This document shows positions 27,334 through 36,484 of a DNA stretch of 64,000 nucleotides, one piece after another. Every line of letters begins with the position of its first letter. Position 1 is the stretch's first letter. A program made the translations under genes and the position numbers. The notes beneath the pieces are model-generated. The model saw only the letters and a program-made list of their open reading frames with translations, made no database searches and was not told where the DNA came from. Where the stretch lies: contig CP119321.1 of assembly GCA_029202445.1 (NCBI GenBank), positions 2,790,001 to 2,854,000 of the forward strand, given 5' to 3'. This DNA is from Candidatus Microbacterium phytovorans. Its GTDB lineage: Bacteria > Actinomycetota > Actinomycetes > Actinomycetales > Microbacteriaceae.

Positions 27334-28728
27334 CTACGGCGCGGCCGGGATCGCTGGTTCCGCACCGCCGCGGTGCAGCGCATTGCGGATGCCGACGAAC
27401 GACACCGCCGCTCCGATCACGAGCAGCACCGTCGTGACGATCGCGGCGCGGTGGAAGCCGCCGAGGTCGAGCGCGCCTCCGGTGATCGCCGCGAGCGCCG
27501 CGATCACGAGAAGTCCGGCGACGCGGGCGACCGCGTTGTTGACCGCCGATGCGATGCCGGAGCGGCCGTGGTCGGCCGACCCGAGGATGGCGGAGGTGAG
27601 AGGCGCCACCGTGACGGCGAGGCCGAGGCCCAGCAGCACCATGCCGGGGAGCACCTGCAACCAGTAGTCGAAGTCGTCGGAGACGGTGAGCAGCAGGAGC
27701 GCGCCGATCGCCATGATCAGCGGCCCGACCGTCATGAACAGCCGCGGCCCGAGCCGGCCCGCGAGCGCACCGATCCGTGAGCTGAGGGCGATGACGACGA
27801 TCGTCGTCGGCAGGCTCGCGAGACCCGCGAGCGTGGCGCTGAGGCCGGCGCCCTGCTGCAGGTACACCGCCACGACGAAGCCGTTGAGCGAGAGGCCCGC
27901 GTAGACGAAGAGCGTGGCGATGTTGCCGGCGGAGAAGTTGCGGCTGCGGAAGAGGTCGAGCGGCAGGATCGGCGACGGCGTGCTGCGCTGGCGCCAGACG
28001 AACGCGACGAGCAGCAGGATGCCGAGGCCCATCGGCATCCAGATCCACGGCGCCCCCCATCCCGCGTGCGGCTGCTCGATGAGCGCGAACACCGTCGCGC
28101 CGAGACCGAGGGTGCAGAGGGCCGCGCCGAGCCAGTCGACGCGCGCGCCCGGGGCCCGCACGTCGGCGACGCCCATGCGGCCCACCAACCAGAGGCACAC
28201 GCCGATCGGCAGGACGTTGATGAGGAACACCCACCGCCACGAGAAGTTGTCGACGATGACGCCGCCGACGAGCGGGCCGACGACCATCGCGCTCGTCGTG
28301 AGGGCCGTCCAGATGCCGATCGCGCGCGAGCGCAGCGGATCGTCCATCGTGCCGGTGATGAGGGCGAGGGAGCTGGGCACGAGGAACGCGCCCGCGGCGC
28401 CCTGGAGCGCACGGAAGACGATGAGGAGCGTCGTGTCGGGAGCGAGCGCCACCGCGACCGACGCGATCCCGAAGCCGATCAGTCCGATGCGGAGCACGAG
28501 CACCCGCCCGTAGGCGTCGCTCACCGCACCCGCCACGAGGATGAGCGCGCCGAGCGTGACGAGGTAGGCGTCGACGGCCCACTGCTGCGTCGACAGTCCC
28601 CCGCCGAGCTCCCGCGAGATCGCCGGCAGCGCGACGTTCACCACCGTGCCGTCGAGGAACGCGACGAACGACCCGAGCACCGCCACCGTCAGCACCATCC
28701 GCTGGGACGTCGTCATCCGCTCCGCCAT
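27334..28728 (-). CDS. MFS drug-efflux type transporter (DHA2 family)
   Basis: 464 residues with about 14 membrane helices. Motif D1-like FLDGTVVNVALP occurs in helix 1 and motif A-like SDAYGRVLVLRIG between helices 2 and 3, both typical of EmrB/QacA proton-driven exporters. The substrate cannot be read from sequence. No regulator gene is adjacent. Confidence 0.88.
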   Translation of the reverse strand: MAERMTTSQRMVLTVAVLGSFVAFLDGTVVNVALPAISRELGGGLSTQQWAVDAYLVTLGALILVAGAVSDAYGRVLVLRIGLIGFGIASVAVALAPDTTLLIVFRALQGAAGAFLVPSSLALITGTMDDPLRSRAIGIWTALTTSAMVVGPLVGGVIVDNFSWRWVFLINVLPIGVCLWLVGRMGVADVRAPGARVDWLGAALCTLGLGATVFALIEQPHAGWGAPWIWMPMGLGILLLVAFVWRQRSTPSPILPLDLFRSRNFSAGNIATLFVYAGLSLNGFVVAVYLQQGAGLSATLAGLASLPTTIVVIALSSRIGALAGRLGPRLFMTVGPLIMAIGALLLLTVSDDFDYWLQVLPGMVLLGLGLAVTVAPLTSAILGSADHGRSGIASAVNNAVARVAGLLVIAALAAITGGALDLGGFHRAAIVTTVLLVIGAAVSFVGIRNALHRGGAEPAIPAAP

Positions 28729-28765
28729 GGGATCACCGTACGCCCGGTGGGGGACACGGCGGCGA

Positions 28766-28795
28766 TTCGCGGCATCCGTTCCGATGACGTAAACT
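28766..28795 (+). promoter_or_regulatory. Promoter of tRNA-Ser
   Basis: TAAACT (28790-28795) lies 7 bases before the mature tRNA 5' end, with a weak TTCGCG (28766-28771) 18 bases upstream. Confidence 0.5.
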
Positions 28796-28802
28796 CTTCG
28801 GC

Positions 28803-28893
28803 GGTGACGTGTCCGAGCGGCCGAAGGTGCAACTCTCGAAAAGTTGTGTAGGGTAACCCCCTACCGTGGGTTCAAATCCCACCGTCACCGCCA
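28803..28893 (+). tRNA. tRNA-Ser (anticodon CGA)
   Basis: The acceptor stem GGTGACG pairs with CGTCACC. The anticodon arm CAACT-CTCGAAA-AGTTG gives CGA, reading UCG. A long variable arm (GTAGGG...CCCTAC), typical of Ser tRNAs, is followed by the T arm GTGGG-TTCAAAT-CCCAC. Discriminator G and an encoded CCA close the gene. Confidence 0.96.
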
Positions 28894-28897
28894 TGAG

Positions 28898-28925
28898 AAC
28901 CCCTGCGAAAGCGGGGGTTTTCGCT
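28898..28925 (+). terminator. Intrinsic terminator of tRNA-Ser
   Basis: AACCCCTGC (28898-28906) pairs with GCGGGGGTT (28911-28919, one G-T wobble) around a GAAA tetraloop and is followed by a T-rich tract. Confidence 0.85.
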
Positions 28926-29021
28926 TTGTGTAGGTGGCGGCCGTAGCTCCGGGCTCGTGGCGGCGGACTGCCTCGGCCCCTACTATTGAGCCGCTCTCCT
29001 TCGCGCAACCGAGGACGGACG

Positions 29022-29387
29022 ATGACGGATCACGCGGTGCCGAATCTTCCCTCGCGCGACTTTGAGGTCACGGCGGCCTTCTACGGTGCGTTCGGCTTCA
29101 GCACGACGTTTCGCGACGACGCCTGGCTCATCCTCGAGCGCGGAAGCGTTCGTCTGGAGTTCTTCCCGTTCCCCGACCTGGCGCCCGAGGCGAGCTCCTT
29201 CATGTGCAGCGTCCGCGTCGATGACGTGGACAGCCTCTACCGGCAGATCGCGGACGCAGGAGTGCCCGAAGGGGCCGTCGGTCGCCCACGGTTGCAGCCG
29301 GTCGCGCTGCAGCCCTGGGGTCAGCGAGCGGGGTTCCTCATCGACCCCGATGGCACGCAGCTCACCCTGATCGAGAACGCCTCCTGA
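29022..29387 (+). CDS. VOC-family protein, bleomycin-resistance type
   Basis: 121 residues, one full vicinal-oxygen-chelate unit pair. Features are NLPSRDFEVTAAFYGAFGF at the start, LEFFPFPDL in the middle, and GFLIDPDGTQLTLIEN at the end. Proteins of this type bind bleomycin-like drugs or act as small metal-dependent enzymes; real resistance is not shown by sequence. GAGGACGG precedes the chosen ATG. Confidence 0.83.
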   Translation: MTDHAVPNLPSRDFEVTAAFYGAFGFSTTFRDDAWLILERGSVRLEFFPFPDLAPEASSFMCSVRVDDVDSLYRQIADAGVPEGAVGRPRLQPVALQPWGQRAGFLIDPDGTQLTLIENAS

Positions 29388-29428
29388 CCGGGGGCGAAGA
29401 GCGCCCGCCGGGTACCTCATCGCGCGGG

Positions 29429-29800
29429 TCAGCGGGCTGTCACGGGTTCGTCGACCGGGTCCGAGGCGGAGGCTCGCAACGAAGCCAACCGACGGCGGTG
29501 GAATGCCAAGAGCACGATGCGACGCCCGTACGGCTCGCCGAGCAGTCCGGGCTCACCACCCTGCACGGAAGCCGAGACCAGCAGCGTCGTGAGTACTGAC
29601 ACGAGCGCGTACACGGGGCCGATCCACGGCGCCTGATCCGCCACGGAGAAGGCGACCGCCACGACGGCAACCGTCGTCAGAAGGCCCGACACATAGCCGA
29701 AGACGCGGTATGCCCCGGCTGGGCCGGCGAACGCGATTCCCGCAGCGACGCCGACGAGAGACGTCAGCACGTACACCGCCAGCTCCGGAAGGTCTGTCAT
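29429..29800 (-). CDS. Small integral membrane protein
   Basis: 123 residues with about three or four membrane helices in the first 85 residues, then an Arg-rich cytoplasmic tail. GAAGGAG lies 8 bases before the ATG. I do not recognise the family. It diverges from the pilus operon across a 346-base gap. Confidence 0.65.
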   Translation of the reverse strand: MTDLPELAVYVLTSLVGVAAGIAFAGPAGAYRVFGYVSGLLTTVAVVAVAFSVADQAPWIGPVYALVSVLTTLLVSASVQGGEPGLLGEPYGRRIVLLAFHRRRLASLRASASDPVDEPVTAR

Positions 29801-29899
29801 GTCATCCGCTCCTTCTACCATCTCGGCGACGTCAGCTTGTCAGACGCCAGGTGGTGACGGTGGCGCCATGAGGTGAACGCAGCCTCGCGGCCACGAACA

Positions 29900-29925
29900 T
29901 CCGCGGATGGCATGCCATCCGCGGA
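29900..29925. repeat. 26-bp perfect palindrome in the gap before the pilus operon
   Basis: The arms TCCGCGGATGGCA and TGCCATCCGCGGA meet without a spacer. A small hairpin, CTCCGG-TTG-CCGGAG, follows directly. The 346-base gap 29801-30146 otherwise holds only the shared GAACCAGTGG motif and a GGAGCG/CGCTCC leader stem near 30085-30112. It may be a regulator site or a cruciform. Confidence 0.55.
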
Positions 29926-30011
29926 CCTCCGGTTGCCGGAGCAGTCTTCCGGTTCGCACTCGCGCGATCGCCGGCGCCTCCGGCGCCCCATCACTACCGC
30001 AGCGACCGCAA

Positions 30012-30021
30012 GAACCAGTGG
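30012..30021 (+). promoter_or_regulatory. Shared upstream motif, pilus operon copy
   Basis: GAACCAGTGG, 135 bases before the tip-protein start. The identical ten bases occur at 38876-38885 before the thioester adhesin, where the site extends to a dyad AACCA-G-TGGTT. It is a candidate binding site for the island's response regulator. Confidence 0.4.
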
Positions 30022-30146
30022 CTTTGCGTGCCAGTTCGTCGCGGAACGGGGCCTTCGACGTGCGGTTCCCGCATTGTTCTGGGGGAGCGCGACGCCGTCG
30101 CCGTCGCTCCTGGGGCATCCACGCACTGGTCATCGAAGGGGACATG

Positions 30147-32780
30147 ATGACGACCTCCGTTCCACACTCCCGGCGCACACCGTGGCGACGCGGACGTGGC
30201 ATCCTGCTCGTCGCGCTCGCCGTCGCGGGGCTCGTGGCCGGAGTCGTGGCGGTGCCCTCGGAGCCGGCGACGGCTTCGGTGAACCCTCCTAACACGACGA
30301 TCCGCGCCACCAACACGTTCTACGCCTACGCGAACGCGAGCGAGAACGTCGATGTCACCTTCGTCAAGGAGGCGCTCGGCGTCACGTCGAATCAGCCGAT
30401 CCGCATCCTCGCGCCCGACGGCACGGTCACCACGTGCACCCTGTCGGCCAACGCCGTGGGGTCGACGTGTGCTCGCACGAACCTCACGTCGACGGTGGCG
30501 GGTATCTGGACCGTCACCTACACGCAGCCCGCCATCGCCGGTTCCGCGGATCAGAGCCGCTGGACGATCAACGTGCAAGCCGGCAGCACGACCATCCCGG
30601 GTCGGGTCTGGTCGGACAGGTACACGATGTACAACCGCACGCTGGCCGACGTGAACCTCTGGTACCTGTCGTCGACCGGGTTCCTGTACTTCGCGCGACA
30701 CTACGGCTACCGGGGCATCGACAGCGGCTTCCGAGCCAACCAGTTCGGCATCGTGGAGACGGGCACCTGCACCCCGGCCTACCGCAGCATCGACCAGACC
30801 GATCCGACGCGGGTCGTGTCGGGCGCCGAGTGCGGCACGCCCTACCACCTGTTCTTCGAACTCCCGGCTACCGACCTGCCCGAGACCGCCGTCGACGGGC
30901 AGGGCACCACCCACTTCGTCTCTCCCGTGATCCGTCCCGTGGAGCTCACCGATCTGGTGCTCACACCCGACGGACCGCTCACGCGAGAAGGTGAGTTCAG
31001 CTTCGACTCCGTCAACCATGTCGGCAACGTGGACATCCTCGTCGACGCGGATGCCGACGGCACCTACGGCGGCCCGCTCGATCGTCGCATTCCCGTCGCG
31101 ATCAGCGCCGACGGCACCCACACGGTTCCCTTCGACGGGCTTGACGGCGCGGGAAACCCGATCCCGCACGATCGACGGTTCACCGCGAAGGTCGCGCTCA
31201 CGCGCGTCGGTGAGATCCACTTCGTCTCCGGTGACGTCGAGGCCCGTGCCGGCCTGCGTGTGGACATCAAGAACGGACCCGCAGCGAACACGTCGACTCT
31301 CTACTGGGACGACTCCGCGCTGAGCACGTCGGGGCGCGCCTCTTCGTGCCTCCCGCCCGTCATGGACGGCACCGCGGGGTACAACAGCAACCCTGCCGGC
31401 GGGTCTGGCGTACACGGGTGGCCCTGTGCCGAGAGCGCCACGAACCCGTGGGGCAACAACCGGCGCATCGACGACTGGACCTACCAGCCCGTCGACATCA
31501 GCTCCACCGCCGTGGTCGCCGCCGTCGCCAACTACAAGATCCAGAAGACCTCCGCCCCGGCATCCGGCGCGGCAGTGAAGCCGGGCGACACCATCGCCTA
31601 CACGCTGACCGTGCAGCAGACCGGCAACGCTCCGGCGAACGCGTCGTTGACCGACGACCTCTCCGACGTACTCGACGACGCGACGGTCAGTGCCATCGCC
31701 GCGTCGTCCGGCACGGCGACCCTTTCGGGTTCGACGCTCGCCTGGAGCGGCACCCTGCCGGTCGGCGGAACGGCGACGATCACCTACACCGCGACCGTCA
31801 AGAACCGCACCGCCCTCGCGGCAGGCGGCGACTACCGTCTCGACAACGTCGTCACGAGCGAGGGATGCCGCGCCGCGCCGCAGTGCACGACGACCCACCC
31901 CGTGGGCACCTACACGGTGGTGAAGACGGCGGATCCGCCTCACGCCACCGACGTTTTCGTCGGGGACACCGTCACCTACACGGTGACCGTCACCCAGGTG
32001 GGCACGGGGGCCGTGACCGGCGCGTCGTTCGATGACGAGCTGATCGGCGTGCTCGACGCGGCCACGTGGGACGGCACGGTGACCGCCTCGTCGGGCACGG
32101 CATCCTTCGACGCGTCGACATCGACGCTGTCGTGGACAGGCGACCTCGCCGTCGGGCAGACGGCGACGGTGACGTACTCCGTGACGGCCACCGACGACGG
32201 CGACGCGGAGCTGATGAACATCGTCATGAGCGACGGTTGCGTGCAGAAGCTGCGCTGCACGACGACGCACGTCGTGAAGACTCGCGTGTTCGACATCGGT
32301 GTGCAGAAGGTCGGGCTGGACGACTCCGGCGAGATCGTGCTGATGGACGGCTCTCGCTGGGCGATCTTCTCCGCGCCCGTCGGCGGCACGCCCGTGATCG
32401 CCGACCTGCCGACGAGCGGCCCGGGTTCCGTGGGGGAGTTCGTCGCTTCGCTCGCTCCGGGCGCCTACTGGCTCGAGGAGACGCGCGCGCTCGACGGTTT
32501 CTCGCTGCTCGCCGAGCGGGTCGCATTCACGCTCGCGACGGACGGCACCGTGACGCTCGGCGCCGGCGCCTCCTCGAACGTCACCCTCGTCGGCTCCGCT
32601 GACGCTCCCATCATCCGCGTCGAAGACGTGCCTGCTCTCGACCTTCCGGAGACCGGCGGCACCGGCACCGCACCGCTGTACCTCGTGGGCGGCGGCCTCC
32701 TCCTCGCAGCGCTGTGCGTGCTGCTGATCGCCAGCGCTCGCCGACGGTCCGCAACCCGCGGCATCCGACGCTCCTCCTGA
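30147..32780 (+). CDS. LPETG-anchored surface protein, probable pilus tip adhesin
   Basis: 877 residues. A signal peptide (about 1-40) is followed by a 400-residue N-terminal region without a recognised domain. Two DUF11-like repeats come next (starting near 461 and 588, with PGDTIAYTLTV and VGDTVTYTVTV), then a SpaA/prealbumin-like domain with an E-box-like WLEETRALDGF (about 774). It ends with LPETG at 833, a membrane helix and an Arg-rich tail. Order before a pilin and class C sortase suggests a tip or minor pilin. ATG 30144 is an alternative start. Confidence 0.85.
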   Translation: MTTSVPHSRRTPWRRGRGILLVALAVAGLVAGVVAVPSEPATASVNPPNTTIRATNTFYAYANASENVDVTFVKEALGVTSNQPIRILAPDGTVTTCTLSANAVGSTCARTNLTSTVAGIWTVTYTQPAIAGSADQSRWTINVQAGSTTIPGRVWSDRYTMYNRTLADVNLWYLSSTGFLYFARHYGYRGIDSGFRANQFGIVETGTCTPAYRSIDQTDPTRVVSGAECGTPYHLFFELPATDLPETAVDGQGTTHFVSPVIRPVELTDLVLTPDGPLTREGEFSFDSVNHVGNVDILVDADADGTYGGPLDRRIPVAISADGTHTVPFDGLDGAGNPIPHDRRFTAKVALTRVGEIHFVSGDVEARAGLRVDIKNGPAANTSTLYWDDSALSTSGRASSCLPPVMDGTAGYNSNPAGGSGVHGWPCAESATNPWGNNRRIDDWTYQPVDISSTAVVAAVANYKIQKTSAPASGAAVKPGDTIAYTLTVQQTGNAPANASLTDDLSDVLDDATVSAIAASSGTATLSGSTLAWSGTLPVGGTATITYTATVKNRTALAAGGDYRLDNVVTSEGCRAAPQCTTTHPVGTYTVVKTADPPHATDVFVGDTVTYTVTVTQVGTGAVTGASFDDELIGVLDAATWDGTVTASSGTASFDASTSTLSWTGDLAVGQTATVTYSVTATDDGDAELMNIVMSDGCVQKLRCTTTHVVKTRVFDIGVQKVGLDDSGEIVLMDGSRWAIFSAPVGGTPVIADLPTSGPGSVGEFVASLAPGAYWLEETRALDGFSLLAERVAFTLATDGTVTLGAGASSNVTLVGSADAPIIRVEDVPALDLPETGGTGTAPLYLVGGGLLLAALCVLLIASARRRSATRGIRRSS

Positions 32781-32790
32781 CCCGACACCG

Positions 32791-32865
32791 GCAGTACCCG
32801 AACCCGCAGTACCCGAACCCGCAGTAACCGAACCCGCAGTACCCGAACCAGCAGTACCCGAACCC
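32791..32865 (+). repeat. Five tandem copies of a 15-bp unit
   Basis: The unit GCAGTACCCGAACCC repeats at 32791, 32806, 32821, 32836 and 32851; copies 3 and 4 differ by one base each. It fills most of the gap between tip and pilin genes and stops 19 bases before the pilin GTG. It would read AVPEP in the pilin frame, but no start codon precedes it. Confidence 0.9.
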
Positions 32866-32883
32866 CCTGAGAAGGAGACGTCC

Positions 32884-34371
32884 GTGCACAGCCTCACCCG
32901 GCGCGCCGTCCGCGCCACGATCACCGCCACGGCCCTGGCGGCCGTCGCGATGATCGGCCTCACCGCCCCCGCCCACGCCGCCCCGCTCGTCGACCCGGAT
33001 CAGACCGGGTCGATCACGGTGCACAAGTTCGAGAAGCCGGCCGCGGCCACGGGGCTCCCGAACAACGGAACCGTCGTCGACACCAGCGGGCTGACACCGC
33101 TCGCCGGGGTCACCTTCGAGATCCGTCCCGTGAACCCCATCGACCTCTCCACGAATGCCGGGTGGGCCGACGCCGCCGATCTGGCGGGCGAATTCGACGC
33201 CTCCGACGCGGAGGGCTCGGTGACGGACGCCGGCTTCACGCTGGGCGCGGCGACCACGCAGGTCACCGCCACCGACGGCACCGCCGTGTTCGGCAGCCTC
33301 CCGGTCGGCCTGTACCTCGTGCAGGAGACGGCCCACCCGTCGGGAGTGACGCCCGCGGCACCGTTCCTGATCACCGTGCCGCTGACCGACCCCACCGACT
33401 CCGACACCTGGATCTACGACGTCCACGTCTACCCGAAGAACTCGCTGACCGAAGCCGCGAAGACGGTCGACGACCTGGATGCCATCCAGTTGGGCGACGA
33501 GGTCGTGTGGACGATCACGGCCGGCATCCCGAACGAGTCCGTCATCGACGGCTACAAGATCGTCGACCCGCTCGATGCGAGCCTCGACTACGTCGACACG
33601 CTCGTGACGCTGAGCAACGGCGCGACGATCACGGAAGGTACGCACTACACCGTCACCCATGACGCGTCGAATGCTGTCACCGTCGAGTTCACGGCCGCCG
33701 GACGCGCCGTGCTCGCTGCGAACAACACCGCCGATGTCGTGGTCGACGTCGTCACGACGGTGAACACCGTCGGCGAGATCCAGAACCAGGCCCTCGTGTA
33801 CCCGAACGCCGCCAGCTTCGACATCGAGCCGGGCGAGCCGGGCGGCCCCGTCGAGACCAACGTGCCGGAGACCCGCTGGGGTGGCATCACGCTGGAGAAG
33901 ACCGACGGCACGAACGCTCTCACGGGAGCGAGCTTCCAGGTGTTCACCTCGGCCGCCGACGCGGCCGCGCAGACCAACCCCGTGAGTCTGGGCGGACAGA
34001 CCACGTTCACCGTGACCGCCGCCGACGGCACGCTGACCCTCTCGGGGCTGCGCTACAGCGACTTCGCGGGCGACGCCACCGTCGCCCCGGGCGACCCCGG
34101 CTACCTCAGCTACTACCTCGTCGAGACGGTGGCTCCCTCGGGCTTCGAGCTGCTGGCTGAGCCGATCCCGTTCACCGTCACGGCTGCGACCTCGGCGGTG
34201 GGTGTCGACCTCGAGGTCGTCAACGTCGCGCACAATGCCGGATTCGAGCTGCCGCAGACCGGTGGCACGGGCACGGGCCTGCTGTATGTGTTCGGCTTCG
34301 CGCTGATCGCGGGCGGCGTGCTCCTCCTGGTGCTGCGCCGACGCTCGTTCGCTTCGCGCACGCGGCCCTGA
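32884..34371 (+). CDS. Major pilin, SpaA/FimA-like isopeptide-forming
   Basis: 495 residues. A signal peptide ends near AHA (residue 36). Pilin-type features are ITVHKFEKP near the mature N-terminus, the polymerisation motif VYPKN (about 181-185, the Lys used by the sortase), E-box-like segments YLVQETAHPSG (about 143) and YYLVETVAPSG (about 409), and the sorting signal LPQTGG (about 456) with helix and Arg tail. AAGGAG precedes the GTG. It should be polymerised into a covalent pilus shaft by the following sortase. Confidence 0.92.
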   Translation: MHSLTRRAVRATITATALAAVAMIGLTAPAHAAPLVDPDQTGSITVHKFEKPAAATGLPNNGTVVDTSGLTPLAGVTFEIRPVNPIDLSTNAGWADAADLAGEFDASDAEGSVTDAGFTLGAATTQVTATDGTAVFGSLPVGLYLVQETAHPSGVTPAAPFLITVPLTDPTDSDTWIYDVHVYPKNSLTEAAKTVDDLDAIQLGDEVVWTITAGIPNESVIDGYKIVDPLDASLDYVDTLVTLSNGATITEGTHYTVTHDASNAVTVEFTAAGRAVLAANNTADVVVDVVTTVNTVGEIQNQALVYPNAASFDIEPGEPGGPVETNVPETRWGGITLEKTDGTNALTGASFQVFTSAADAAAQTNPVSLGGQTTFTVTAADGTLTLSGLRYSDFAGDATVAPGDPGYLSYYLVETVAPSGFELLAEPIPFTVTAATSAVGVDLEVVNVAHNAGFELPQTGGTGTGLLYVFGFALIAGGVLLLVLRRRSFASRTRP

Positions 34372-34389
34372 CCCGCGATCCGCGATCGA

Positions 34390-34443
34390 GGGCGATCGTC
34401 TGAGAACGATCGCCCGGAGGGGGTGGCTCCGGCCACCCCCTCC
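34390..34443 (+). promoter_or_regulatory. Two adjacent perfect hairpins between pilin and sortase
   Basis: Hairpin 1 pairs 34390-34399 with 34406-34415 (10 bp). Hairpin 2 starts at the next base and pairs 34416-34426 with 34433-34443 (11 bp). No U-run follows. They probably cut readthrough or protect the pilin message, so that pilin exceeds sortase. Confidence 0.75.
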
Positions 34444-34473
34444 TCCCACGCCTCCGACGCGGAAGACCCCAGG

Positions 34474-35427
34474 ATGACTCTCACCGCTCAGCCGCCTCCA
34501 CCCGCGCGAACCCGCGCCGCCGCGCGCGCCGCGCGGGTTCGTCGCCGCTTCTCCGTGGCCCATGGCGTGGCGGCCGTCGTGCTGGTGCTCGGCGCCGGCA
34601 CGATGCTGTACCCGTCTGCCGCCGCCTGGTTCAGCGACCGCGCGCATGCGACCGAGGTGTCCGGCTACGTGAGCGACGTGGATGCCGCGGGCGACAGCGC
34701 CCTGACGCGCGCCGTCGACGCCGCTCAGGACTACAACGCCCGTCTCCCGGAAGGTCCGTTGCGCGACCCGTTCCTCCTCACCTCCGACGGGACGGCCGCG
34801 TCCGTCGAAGAAGGTCGCGACGAGTACCTGTCGCTCCTGCGGTTCGGCGATTCCCCGACGATGGCGCGGCTGCGCATCCCCGAGATCGGTGTCGACCTCC
34901 CGATCGCGCACGGGACGGATGCCGACACCCTCGCGCGCGGCGTGGGCCACCTCTATGGTTCTTCGCTGCCGGTCGGCGGCCGCGGCAGTCATGCCGTGCT
35001 GTCGGGCCACTCCGGACTCCCCGAAGCCACCCTCTTCACACACCTGAACGAGCTCGAGGCGGGCGACACCTTCGCGATCGACGTCGCAGGCCGGACCCTC
35101 ACCTATCGGATCGATCAGATCCTCACGGTCGACCCTCGTGACGGTGATGCCCTCCGCCGAGTGCCGGGGCGCGACTACGTCACGCTCCTGACCTGCACAC
35201 CGATCGGCGTCAACACCCACCGGCTCCTCGTCCGCGGCGAGCGGGTCGCGGATGCCAGGGGCGACACGGCCGCGCGCGCCCTCGCGCCGCAGGCCGCAGA
35301 TCCCGGTTTGCCCTGGTGGGCGCTGGGTGCGGCGGCCGCGCTCTCGGTGGGAACCGCTGTCGCGTGGCCGCGGCGTACGCGTGCAGACGCGCTCGCGCCA
35401 GCCCACGGGGATCGCCCCGGCGAGTGA
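34474..35427 (+). CDS. Class C (pilus-polymerising) sortase
   Basis: 317 residues. An N-terminal membrane helix, the sortase barrel, and a second helix near the C-terminus fit class C. The catalytic set is His179 in SGHSG, Cys241 in LLTCTPIG and Arg254 in LLVRG. It should join pilin LPXTG to the pilin-motif Lys. The start has only a weak GGAAG site and the frame is open back to a GTG at 34423. Confidence 0.92.
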   Translation: MTLTAQPPPPARTRAAARAARVRRRFSVAHGVAAVVLVLGAGTMLYPSAAAWFSDRAHATEVSGYVSDVDAAGDSALTRAVDAAQDYNARLPEGPLRDPFLLTSDGTAASVEEGRDEYLSLLRFGDSPTMARLRIPEIGVDLPIAHGTDADTLARGVGHLYGSSLPVGGRGSHAVLSGHSGLPEATLFTHLNELEAGDTFAIDVAGRTLTYRIDQILTVDPRDGDALRRVPGRDYVTLLTCTPIGVNTHRLLVRGERVADARGDTAARALAPQAADPGLPWWALGAAAALSVGTAVAWPRRTRADALAPAHGDRPGE

Positions 35428-35449
35428 GGCCGCGAAGGGCCGACGCAGG

Positions 35450-36484
35450 TCAGCCCTGCGGAGTCGTCAGCGCCCGTCCGTGGGGGTCGAGCCGGAGCGG
35501 TTCGGCTGTGGAGGGGGAGGCGCCTTCGTGGGCGGAGTCGATCACGACGGATACCTCCGCGTCGTCGTGCTCGGGAAGGAGACGGATCGTCACGCGTTCT
35601 CCGGCGTCGGTCGTGCGCAGTCGTTGTTCGAGCGCACTGGCGAGAGGGCGTCCGATGGTCTCACGGTCGGTGTCGCCTTCTCCGAGCAGCAGCACCTCCA
35701 CGCCGCGGCGACGTGCGGCGCGGATCTCGGCGGTGAGTCCGGGTTCGCTGAGGCGCGGGCAGCGGAGGTGGTCGCGGAGCGCAGCCTCCGCCATTCGCAC
35801 CTCCCGCTCGAGTTCGGGGGTGAGGGTCCGCGTCTGCACGAGGCGCTCGAGCACATGATGGGCGCCGGATGCCACGATCGAGTTCCTCATCCGGAGGTCG
35901 GCGAGCAGGCGCTCCTGCTCTTGCAGTGCCCGCAGTTCGGTGCGCGCGTTCGCGCGGAAACCGGCCTCCCGGCGTGCGAGATGTCGGGCGTAGGCCAGCC
36001 AGGTCAGCGCGAGGGCGATGATGAAGATCGGATAGAGATCGACGAAGAGGGTGGGTGGCGCATCGGGAACGCGCACCGCCGCCGCCACGCTGCGAAGCGC
36101 GAGGAGGATCGCGGCGATAGAGGCGCCCAGCACCCCATGCCCGAACAGGATGACCATCGTGCAGAGGAAGACCGCAGCGGTGAACAGTGCCGGCTCGTAC
36201 GCAGGGGTATCGAAGAGGAGCAGGACGGAGGAGGCCATCGCCGCGCCGGCGAGCATGAGGAGCTCGCGCAGTCGTGGCTGACGGTGCAGGCGCAGCTCCC
36301 AGGGGAGCAGCAGTCCCACCGCACCGATGATCGACCCCGTGAACGCGAGCCAGAGCGGCCAATTCTCGCTTTGCTGCAGCGTGCCCTTGAGCAGGGCGCC
36401 CGTAAGAGGCGCGGCGACGAGTCCTGCTGTCACCCAGAGGAAAGGGAGGCGTGCTCGGCGCCCGATGAGGGCGATCGTCATCAT
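35450..36484 (-). CDS. Membrane histidine-kinase-like protein without a clear ATPase domain
   Basis: 344 residues. Five or six membrane helices fill residues 1-165. A cytoplasmic helical part follows with RNSIVASGAHHVLERL, in the place of a dimerisation helix. The C-terminal 110 residues have the strand/helix rhythm of a HATPase, but I see no N-box Asn or DxGxG. Its ATG overlaps the stop of the preceding kinase gene. It may be a pseudokinase or sensing partner. Confidence 0.65.
   Translation of the reverse strand: MMTIALIGRRARLPFLWVTAGLVAAPLTGALLKGTLQQSENWPLWLAFTGSIIGAVGLLLPWELRLHRQPRLRELLMLAGAAMASSVLLLFDTPAYEPALFTAAVFLCTMVILFGHGVLGASIAAILLALRSVAAAVRVPDAPPTLFVDLYPIFIIALALTWLAYARHLARREAGFRANARTELRALQEQERLLADLRMRNSIVASGAHHVLERLVQTRTLTPELEREVRMAEAALRDHLRCPRLSEPGLTAEIRAARRRGVEVLLLGEGDTDRETIGRPLASALEQRLRTTDAGERVTIRLLPEHDDAEVSVVIDSAHEGASPSTAEPLRLDPHGRALTTPQG

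Noticed and set aside
29022..29387. True bleomycin-resistance determinant
   Set aside because: VOC proteins of this type are common chromosomal genes; no mobile element or drug-gene context is present.
32791..32865. Repeat considered as an AVPEP-repeat coding extension of the pilin
   Set aside because: It is in frame with the pilin, but no start codon lies upstream before a stop, and a good AAGGAG site with signal peptide begins at 32884.
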